12,497 bases of DNA, from positions 1 to 12,497 of the forward strand of contig JAZOOQ010000044.1 in assembly GCA_045655105.1 (NCBI GenBank), written 5' to 3'. The stretch comes from RGIG4140 sp045655105. GTDB lineage: Bacteria > Pseudomonadota > Alphaproteobacteria > CAAHEQ01 > UBA3637. The notes beneath the pieces were generated by a model, which worked only from the letters and a program-made list of their open reading frames with translations, ran no database searches and was not told the origin of the DNA. Positions within the stretch are counted from its first letter, which is position 1. Every line of letters starts with the position of its first letter. The position numbers and the translations under genes are program-made. Of the stretch, positions 6,350-12,497 are shown piece by piece.

Positions 6350-7387
6350 ATGAAAACTGAAATTTTTACATTCGACATGCCCGCTGATTTAATTGCAAAT
6401 GAACCAGCAAATCCTCGGGATAGTTCCAAATTATTACACCTGAATGAAAAAGGCGAAATTTCACATTATCAAGTTAAAGATTTGCCTACCCTTCTAAAAA
6501 AAGGTGATATACTTGTTTTTAATGACACAAAAGTGATCCCAGCTCGTCTTTTTGGAACCAGAAGGCAAGCACATATTGAAGTTACCTTATTTAAACAAAT
6601 TGATTTAAACACATGGGAAGCCTTAATTAAAAATTCAAGACGTTTAAAAATCAATGATCAAATCCTTTTTAAAGAAGATTTTTATGCAACCGTTCTTGAA
6701 AAAAAAGAAGATGGCCCAGTTTTAATTCAATTTAATAAATCTGGCGCAACACTCATGGCCATGTTGCATGAAACAGGCATCATGCCCCTTCCCCCTTATA
6801 TCAAACGAGAAAAATGTGGTCAAGAATCAGATAAAGCCAATTATCAAACCATTTATGCAAAACATGAAGGAGCGGTTGCCGCCCCAACAGCAGGTCTTCA
6901 CTTTACTGACACCCTTTTTAAAGAATTGGAAGCAAAAGGCATTGAAAAACTTTTTGTCACTCTTCATGTTGGTGGCGGAACCTTCTTACCTGTTAAAGTT
7001 GATGATACAGATAATCATAAAATGCATGCTGAATTCGGGGTTTTAACAAAAGAAACCGCAGATAAACTCAATCAAGCTAAAAAGGAAGGCCGAAGAATTA
7101 TTTCAGTTGGAACAACCTCTTTAAGATTATTAGAGTCCGCTGCAGATGAAAATGGCATCTTACACCCATTTGAAAAAGACACCTCCATTTTTATCACTCC
7201 AGGATACAAATTTAAAATCATTGATGCTATGTTCACAAATTTTCACCTTTCAGGCTCAACCCTTTTTATGCTTGTTTGCGCTTTTGCTGGAATTGATATG
7301 ATGAAACAAACATATAAAATAGCTATCGATAAAAACTATCGTTTCTTCTCATATGGTGATGCTTGTTTTCTTGAAAAACAAAAATAA
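6350..7387 (+). CDS. queA: QueA, S-adenosylmethionine:tRNA ribosyltransferase-isomerase
   Basis: The 345-residue enzyme transfers and isomerises the ribosyl moiety of S-adenosylmethionine onto preQ1 at tRNA position 34, producing epoxyqueuosine in the queuosine pathway. Family motifs are all present: FNDTKVIPARLFG (57-69), PLPPYIKRE (146-154), YQTIYA...GAVAAPTAGLHFT (165-186), HVGGGTFLPV (206-215), HKMHAEF (223-229) and VGTTSLRLLE (253-262). The NFHL-STL stretch (297-305) reads NFHLSGSTL where many relatives have PK or PR before STL. Length fits the family (about 340-360). The start is ATG 6350, with TAAGG ending 8 bases upstream and a fitting promoter. It converges with the DUF805 gene, the stops separated by one base, with no clear terminator for either. 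Substrate tRNAs are those with GUN anticodons (His, Asn, Asp, Tyr). Confidence 0.97.
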   Translation: MKTEIFTFDMPADLIANEPANPRDSSKLLHLNEKGEISHYQVKDLPTLLKKGDILVFNDTKVIPARLFGTRRQAHIEVTLFKQIDLNTWEALIKNSRRLKINDQILFKEDFYATVLEKKEDGPVLIQFNKSGATLMAMLHETGIMPLPPYIKREKCGQESDKANYQTIYAKHEGAVAAPTAGLHFTDTLFKELEAKGIEKLFVTLHVGGGTFLPVKVDDTDNHKMHAEFGVLTKETADKLNQAKKEGRRIISVGTTSLRLLESAADENGILHPFEKDTSIFITPGYKFKIIDAMFTNFHLSGSTLFMLVCAFAGIDMMKQTYKIAIDKNYRFFSYGDACFLEKQK

Positions 7388-7388
7388 C

Positions 7389-8024
7389 TTATTTTAACCC
7401 TTGATAATCCTTTATTAAATCATCAATTTCATTTATTTCCTCGGAGGTTAATGCGGTTTCTTGCGGTAAAACTTCAACTTGACTTAACAATAGTCCAAGA
7501 AGATAAACAAAAAACATAAAAATTGAAATAAAGCAAATAAGCATTATCCCATGTCGAATTGGGTGAGATTCTTGATTATCATATTTATTTACCCCTTTTT
7601 GAGACGGCATAAAAAATAAAAAAACAGGATAAATCATCATTAAAAAGCTTAAAATTGCAATAGTTCCCATCACAAAATCTGAAACATTAAAAAATAACAC
7701 TCCACAAACAAAGAAAAGCGATCCAATCAAAACAGAACCTGGCAAAATAAGTCCACTTTTACCAGCATCGTGAAGACGACGCACCATTGAAGAGATAACT
7801 GGAGGAAACATGAAAAGTATATAGCATAACAGATAAATAAATCCATCAAATCGCTCTACAAAAGCACTTAATCCAACAAAAATTAATATGACTGAAAATT
7901 GAAATAAAAAGAAACTCTGCCGTCCATCTCTTCCTCCCAAATGGGCATATTTTTTTAATCCATTGAAAAAAAAGTCTAACTTAAATAATTCAACAAGAAA
8001 AGTTAACATAAAATTCTTTTGCAT
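7389..8024 (-). CDS. DUF805 inner-membrane protein
   Basis: The 211-residue membrane protein carries DUF805 signatures: GGRDGRQSFFLFQF near 30-43 (the G-R-x-x-R pattern at the first membrane helix), MVRRLHDAGKSG (80-91) and the PSQKGVNKYD segment (140-149). Hydrophobic helices lie at about 39-55, 60-78, 93-113, 117-139 and 159-181. The last helix and the acidic amphipathic tail after it (about 183-211, TSEEINEIDDLIKDY) extend beyond the typical four-helix DUF805 unit. The start is supported by AGGAG 7 bases before the ATG. DUF805 proteins have no settled function; they are small inner-membrane proteins. There is no co-transcribed neighbour within the window. Confidence 0.87.
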   Translation of the reverse strand: MQKNFMLTFLVELFKLDFFFNGLKKYAHLGGRDGRQSFFLFQFSVILIFVGLSAFVERFDGFIYLLCYILFMFPPVISSMVRRLHDAGKSGLILPGSVLIGSLFFVCGVLFFNVSDFVMGTIAILSFLMMIYPVFLFFMPSQKGVNKYDNQESHPIRHGIMLICFISIFMFFVYLLGLLLSQVEVLPQETALTSEEINEIDDLIKDYQGLK

Positions 8025-8047
8025 AAGCTTTCTCCTTTTAAAAGAAC

Positions 8048-8074
8048 TTTATAATAAACCAACTTTTTTTTCAA
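8048..8074 (-). promoter_or_regulatory. Weak candidate promoter for the DUF805 gene
   Basis: On the minus strand TTGAAA (8074-8069) and TATAAA (8053-8048) each match five of six consensus positions, but the spacer is only 15 bases. It lies 23 bases before the start codon. The remaining gap between the divergent genes (about 8080-8240) is A/T-rich and shows nothing else I can support. Confidence 0.3.
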
Positions 8075-8248
8075 GAAAATAAACTATTAAGCTATTTTTT
8101 CTTATTTTAAGTAATTAAATAAAGACACCTCCTTATTATACTTTCTCTTCTTAATTTTTTATTTCAATGAATTACAACAAATATACAACTCTCAAATTTA
8201 AGCAATCTTTATTTTTTGGCTAGATTTTTAAATATTTTTAAAAAGAAG

Positions 8249-8277
8249 TTTACTTTACTCTATTTTTATGATAGAAT
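8249..8277 (+). promoter_or_regulatory. Candidate promoter of the LRR gene
   Basis: TTTACT (8249-8254, four of six) and TAGAAT (8272-8277, five of six) have a 17-base spacer. A start near 8284 would leave a leader of about 28 bases containing the TGGAG ribosome site (8298-8302), 9 bases ahead of ATG 8312. Confidence 0.5.
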
Positions 8278-8311
8278 ATAAAAACTTTTTTCATTTTTGG
8301 AGTTTTTTATT

Positions 8312-11300
8312 ATGCAGGCACAAAAAGAGCCAAAACCTTATCAGATCATGTCAACAAAAGACGTGGCGGATATGTATAAAAAGACACTAAAAAACGCCCA
8401 AGATAAAGCCGAATTTTTTTATAGTATTTATCAAAATAAAATTTATCAACCTCATCAAAAAGATCAAGTTATTCGATTTTTAAAGCAAGTCATTATTTTA
8501 AGCGATAGATATAGCTTAAATGAAACTGAGTATCTTTTTAAAATCATTAATGCACCTAACGAAAAAGATGCCCAACAAATTCTTATTGATTTAAAAAATA
8601 ATGCAATAGAAACATTCAAGAATTTTAGTTCACTTGAAGAAATTGGCCGTATTCGAAGAACATTATATGGCATTAAATTTCCAAAAATATTTGAAAATAA
8701 ATCTCGCATTTATTTAAAAACAAAACCTATCTTATCTGAAACGGAATTAATGCAAGATATTGTTGATTATCTAAATTATCCTCTTTTAAAAAATGAAAAA
8801 TTTTCTTTTTCAATTGAAACAAAAACTTCAGAAGACATAAATGGCAATAAAAAAGAAAAAAAAGTTAAAAGGATTTGGCTAAAACAAAAACAAGACATGA
8901 AGCCTGTTGCAAAATTAAAGCAATATGAACTTGAATGCTGCCACTTTCTAAAAATTCTTCAAGAAAATGAAGAGCTGAAAAAAATATTTTTCAGATTTAT
9001 CACTAAAATTCCAAATTCAAATAATCTATCTCTTTATTTTTCAAAATTTAAGAAAAAGAAAAATTTTCCACCCTTTCGTCTAGATCCAATTTTTTTAAGA
9101 CATCTAAAATCTTATCAGCTAAAAGAAGAAGGCCATTTAATTGCAGCACTTCAAAATATTATTCAAAAAATTCATCTTTTTCACACAAATTTACATGAAA
9201 TACTGATTAAACCCCTCTCTGATTCAGAAAATGAAGCTGGAATTGATACAATTATTTTATCTAAACTTCCAAGAGATATCTCTTCAATGTCAACATTTGT
9301 TCAATGGGAAAGCTGTATGACAAATGGAGGTCTTTATTTCCAAGATGTGATGATGCAAATTGGAACTGGATCTATTATTGCTTATGGCGTAAATAGCCAA
9401 AATCCAGAAAAAAAACTGGCTCGTATTTTATTAAAACCATTTGAAACGGCAAAAACTCTTCGCCAACGCCTTCATTACTTAGAAAATATTGATTCAGAAT
9501 TTAGCTTTCCCGATATTTCTTTAAATAAAACGCTGCTTTGCGATTATGAAGACATGAACCAAGCCAAAAGAAAATTTTTGGAAGAAGAAACAAAATATTT
9601 AGATGAAGATGACTTAAATCTAGATCCTTCAAATGTTGAGCGAATTTATAAAATAGATAAAGTATATGGTCTTCAAAATATTGCATTCAAAGAAATTTTA
9701 GAATCTTTTATCGCTGATCATTTAAATACAAATACCGTTCCAGGAACATATATGGTCGTTGATTCTATGTATTTAGATAATTTACACCAAAGTTATCAAA
9801 TTTATGATCGATTTGATAAAGATAATTTAATTAAATATTTAATTTATAATAAAATACCATATCATTTTGACACAAATGGCGTTATTCATACAGCCCATCT
9901 TAATATAACAGACATTCCAAATCTTCATTTGCGCCCTCTTAATTTAAAAACATTAACATTAAATGGGAATATGATTGATAAAGATTTTAAAGAAATTACT
10001 GTTGATCGGCTTTTTATTGAACAAGCATCAACTTTAAAAAGAAGAATCTTCCCAAAACATATTCATATTAATAACGGGCTCTTTTTCGAAAATTCAAATA
10101 AACAATTTGATATGCCATTTGGAATATCGGCTCCAATTGTTGCAGCAAGTGGAACAAAATTAAGCAGTATTGCACCTGATCTTCAAACAGAAGAATTGCT
10201 AATCCCTAACACTTCTGTTTCTTCACTGCCTGTAATAAAACTAAACACTTTGGATATTTCTGAATGCAAAAGAATCAAAAAATTACCAGATGGTATCATT
10301 ATCACCCAAAAACTTGATGCTTCCAATAGCAATATACAAAGCATTCCGTCTCTTTCAACTGCATATATCAACTTAAATAGAACTAAAAATTTAACAGAAC
10401 TTCCTGAAGGAATTAAGTTTTCTAAATTTTCAGCTATTCATTCTGCTCTTACTTCATTACCAAAAAATTTAAATGGTGTTTCATTTAATGCATCATTTTC
10501 TAATATCATTAAGATTCCTGAAAATACAAAATTTCAAGAAATGATTTTAGATGAAACACCTCTTCAATATATTCATCCAAATATTCAAATCAAATCTCTT
10601 TCAATTAATAACACTTTGGTTAAATCTTTGCCAAATGGATTAAGATTTTATAAGCTTTCAGCTGAAAACTGCCAAAATTTAACTGAACTTCCTAATGATA
10701 TCATTATTGAAGGAACACTTAATCTTTCAAATTCAAGCATAAAGAAACTCCCTCCTTTAAAAACTCAACACATTCATTTAACAAGATGCAAAGAAATTGA
10801 ATATTTATCAGAGCATACTGAATTTCAAAATCTTTTTGCGGCTCAATCTGGGTTAAAAGAATTACCAACAAATTTAAAGGCAAATATTATCCTTTGCCCT
10901 CAATCAAATTTACAAGCTATTCCTTCTTATTTAACTGTAGTTTCTTTAGATGCAAGGCATACCCCATTAAAAACAATTGGCGATGGAGTTGTTATTGGAA
11001 CACTCAATATTTCACACACACCAATACAGCAAATCAATCCAACTCTTAAAGTTCAAAATTTAGAGGCAGTGAATTGCCAAAATCTTACTCAATTGACAAT
11101 TAACAATCAGAAAGCCAATAAAATAAATTTAATGGGAAGTGCTATTAAAGAAATTTATAATATCGAAACAGATATCTTAAATGTCACTAGCTGTCAACAG
11201 ATAAATCACTTAAATAATACTGTAAAATTCAACGATTTATTTGCTGAAAAATCAACTCTCCTTACTCTTCCTGATAATTTATGTTGCGCAAATATTGTTA

Positions 11301-11683
11301 TATCTTATTGTCCAATAAAAAAATTACCAAATAATCTTACAGTTCATAAACTTATAGCAGAATATTCTGAGCTTAAAGAACTTCCTTCAACTCTTTACGC
11401 TCAAGAATTAAATATTAATAATACTAAAATCTCTATTATTCCTGAACACATTCAAGTTAAACGTCTTTTAATGGAAAATACAAATATTCAAACACTCAAC
11501 TATTCTCCTCATTTTGAGGAAATTATTGTTAATCAACCCATTAAATACATTCATCCTTCTATTCCAAATGAAATAATTGTTGGTTTATCCCTTTCTCAAA
11601 TAAAGCAAGGAAAACATAATTTCAAACAAAGAGATAAAAGTAAACGTTTAAAAAAACAACAAATAGAAAATCAATATGAATAA
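8312..11683 (+). CDS. Large leucine-rich-repeat protein with unrecognised N-terminal and middle domains
   Basis: The product is 1123 residues; I chose ATG 8312 because TGGAG lies 9 bases upstream and the in-frame TTG at 8297 overlaps that ribosome site. No signal peptide or membrane segment is visible. Residues 1 to about 245 are a helical, Lys/Asn/Ile-rich region that aligns with the next gene's product. Residues about 318-490 look like a separate folded domain: QWESCM (331-336, single Cys335), IGTGSIIAYGVN (350-361), KKLARILLKPF (367-377) and PGTYMVVDSMYLDNL (477-491). I do not recognise it. Residues about 527-1080 are LRRs with the pattern xLxx(L/I)PxxL....LxL. They are 19-20 residues long, near the short IpaH/YopM-like type, and are arranged in an exact 135-residue super-repeat. 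The last 25 residues are strongly basic. Such LRR arrays usually bind proteins; a secreted, host-directed role is inference only, and no secretion signal was seen. Confidence 0.9.
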   Translation: MQAQKEPKPYQIMSTKDVADMYKKTLKNAQDKAEFFYSIYQNKIYQPHQKDQVIRFLKQVIILSDRYSLNETEYLFKIINAPNEKDAQQILIDLKNNAIETFKNFSSLEEIGRIRRTLYGIKFPKIFENKSRIYLKTKPILSETELMQDIVDYLNYPLLKNEKFSFSIETKTSEDINGNKKEKKVKRIWLKQKQDMKPVAKLKQYELECCHFLKILQENEELKKIFFRFITKIPNSNNLSLYFSKFKKKKNFPPFRLDPIFLRHLKSYQLKEEGHLIAALQNIIQKIHLFHTNLHEILIKPLSDSENEAGIDTIILSKLPRDISSMSTFVQWESCMTNGGLYFQDVMMQIGTGSIIAYGVNSQNPEKKLARILLKPFETAKTLRQRLHYLENIDSEFSFPDISLNKTLLCDYEDMNQAKRKFLEEETKYLDEDDLNLDPSNVERIYKIDKVYGLQNIAFKEILESFIADHLNTNTVPGTYMVVDSMYLDNLHQSYQIYDRFDKDNLIKYLIYNKIPYHFDTNGVIHTAHLNITDIPNLHLRPLNLKTLTLNGNMIDKDFKEITVDRLFIEQASTLKRRIFPKHIHINNGLFFENSNKQFDMPFGISAPIVAASGTKLSSIAPDLQTEELLIPNTSVSSLPVIKLNTLDISECKRIKKLPDGIIITQKLDASNSNIQSIPSLSTAYINLNRTKNLTELPEGIKFSKFSAIHSALTSLPKNLNGVSFNASFSNIIKIPENTKFQEMILDETPLQYIHPNIQIKSLSINNTLVKSLPNGLRFYKLSAENCQNLTELPNDIIIEGTLNLSNSSIKKLPPLKTQHIHLTRCKEIEYLSEHTEFQNLFAAQSGLKELPTNLKANIILCPQSNLQAIPSYLTVVSLDARHTPLKTIGDGVVIGTLNISHTPIQQINPTLKVQNLEAVNCQNLTQLTINNQKANKINLMGSAIKEIYNIETDILNVTSCQQINHLNNTVKFNDLFAEKSTLLTLPDNLCCANIVISYCPIKKLPNNLTVHKLIAEYSELKELPSTLYAQELNINNTKISIIPEHIQVKRLLMENTNIQTLNYSPHFEEIIVNQPIKYIHPSIPNEIIVGLSLSQIKQGKHNFKQRDKSKRLKKQQIENQYE
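10265..11479 (+). repeat. Three tandem 405-bp (135-codon) LRR super-repeats
   Basis: Within the LRR gene the units are residues 652-786, 787-921 and 922-1056. Equivalent residues recur exactly 135 apart without gaps: Cys652/787/922, Pro717/852/987, Pro736/871/1006, Cys826/961 and Asn786/921/1056. Each unit holds seven LRRs with spacings 20,19,19,19,19,19,20 in the middle copy. At DNA level the same register shows, for example, TGCCAAAAT at both 10670 and 11075. A partial, one-residue-shifted copy precedes the first unit (about 10142-10264). Sequence divergence between copies shows the amplification is old. Confidence 0.88.
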
Positions 11684-11759
11684 TTTTTTATAAATATATT
11701 GAACTTTTCATCAAAAAATGATACTTTGCAGGCCAAAATAAAGAAATATTATAAAAGCT

Positions 11760-12497
11760 ATGCAACACTATCTATCACACGAAATTTTAAATTTAAATGA
11801 TATTCAAAAAATTTATCAAAATCATATTCTTTTTTGCAAGAAAAAAGCTTTAGATTATGCTTCTAAAATTACTTCGCTTTATTCAGATCAAGAAAAATCT
11901 CTCTTTATAAAAAAATTACACTCCTTTTTTATTTTTTGCTCAAAGTATAACATTTCTGATGAAGAAATATTATCAGAACTTGAAAATATTCAAACGATTC
12001 AAGATATAGATAATCTCATATTAAGAGCAAAAAATAATTTACAACAAAAAAAAATTCAAGAAGATAAAATTCTTTTAAAAGGAGAAATTGAACGAATTAT
12101 CCATAATTACCATCCACATCCGTTCTTTCAAAATCGCCAACGCATCTATATTAAAATCAATAAAATTCCAACTCTTTTATTATTCATTCAAGAATCCATT
12201 GATTTTTTTAATGCTCATTTGCTTGATAACCAGCAAATAAAATTAATCTTAAAAAAACAAAATATAACCCAAAAAGCCCAACAAGGTAAACTTATAGAAA
12301 ACACTTATTATCAATATTTTATTTCTGACGAACCAAACAAAGAAATAAAAATAGGAAAATTTTTAAATCATCTTTATCAACAAATTATACACTTATCTTC
12401 ATTCATGGATAAATTATCTGAACAAGAATTAGATGAATTTATGTCTTTTTTTAAAAATCAATACTCTTTATCTTCTTCTTTAAAAAAAGAAGTGTCT
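11760..12497 (+). CDS. N-terminal part of a tandem paralogue of the LRR protein (runs off the window)
   Basis: The frame from ATG 11760 stays open for 246 codons to the window edge; an in-frame stop lies 21 bases before the ATG. The ribosome site is poor. The product aligns with the N-terminus of the preceding LRR protein. Shared features include D-(I/V)...(I/M)Y near the start, then in a constant four-residue offset I/L...Y63/67, E69/73, L71/75, N76/80, D82/86 and KNN 91-93/95-97. Further on come EIxRI, RIY(I/L)K (128-132/132-136), and Q144/148, D148/152, N151/155, LL154-155/158-159. It is Lys/Asn/Ile/Gln-rich and helical, with no signal peptide. Whether it also ends in LRRs cannot be seen. 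The gap to the upstream gene is 76 bases with no clear terminator. TTGAAC (11699) with TGATACTTT (11719-11727) is a weak extended -10 candidate, so either co-transcription or its own promoter is possible. Confidence 0.87.
   Translation, partial: MQHYLSHEILNLNDIQKIYQNHILFCKKKALDYASKITSLYSDQEKSLFIKKLHSFFIFCSKYNISDEEILSELENIQTIQDIDNLILRAKNNLQQKKIQEDKILLKGEIERIIHNYHPHPFFQNRQRIYIKINKIPTLLLFIQESIDFFNAHLLDNQQIKLILKKQNITQKAQQGKLIENTYYQYFISDEPNKEIKIGKFLNHLYQQIIHLSSFMDKLSEQELDEFMSFFKNQYSLSSSLKKEVS

Noticed and set aside
6768..7046. Second plus-strand frame inside queA
   Set aside because: It is an out-of-frame shadow within the continuous, motif-rich queA frame.
10142..11479. CRISPR-like or simple tandem DNA repeat
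   Set aside because: The periodicity is coding: it follows LRR codon positions, the copies have diverged, and there are no spacer-like segments.
11705..11725. Hairpin ATCA-AAAAA-TGAT as a terminator of the LRR gene
   Set aside because: It has only four A/T-rich pairs and no T-run after it.

Overview
The window reads as chromosomal DNA of a low-GC alphaproteobacterium. The evidence is the EnvC-like / CtpA / RppH neighbourhood on one strand, a gene order common in Alphaproteobacteria, together with very A/T-rich coding DNA (about 28% GC in a hand-counted stretch of queA) and a large leucine-rich-repeat gene with a tandem paralogue. That combination suits host-associated lineages such as Holosporales- or Rickettsiales-like bacteria, but the exact taxon is an inference and cannot be fixed from this sequence.

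Layout. Positions 1-334 are the 3' end of an autotransporter or outer-membrane beta-barrel gene of clearly higher GC, followed by a long imperfect hairpin (342-410). A promoter (561-589) drives tRNA-Ala(CGC) at 611-686, and a small membrane-protein gene (705-1310) starts 18 bases after the tRNA. It converges on a minus-strand cluster: envC-like (4394-3189), ctpA (3173-1827) and, after an intrinsic terminator, rppH (1784-1314). Upstream on the same strand lie an alpha/beta hydrolase (5475-4522) whose nucleophile serine is replaced by glycine, and a small-lipoprotein gene with a SmpA/OmlA-like core (6210-5551). Divergent from the lipoprotein gene is queA (6350-7387), driven by a perfect-consensus sigma70 promoter. 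It converges, with a 1-base gap, on a DUF805 membrane-protein gene (8024-7389).

The last third holds the least ordinary content. An 1123-residue LRR protein (8312-11683) is followed after 76 bases by the first 246 codons of a second gene (11760 to the window edge), whose product aligns along its visible length with the N-terminal part of the first. The two are tandem paralogues. In the first, the LRR domain is built of 19/20-residue repeats arranged in sevens, giving an exact 135-residue super-repeat present about three times without gaps. I do not recognise the shared N-terminal module or the cysteine-containing middle region. A host-interaction role is plausible but inferred.

Together, the housekeeping part covers envelope maintenance (amidase activator, periplasmic protease, outer-membrane lipoprotein), RNA decay (RppH) and tRNA modification (QueA). 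The flanks (autotransporter at one end, LRR family at the other) look like the accessory, possibly host-facing part. I saw no insertion sequence, CRISPR array or phage module.
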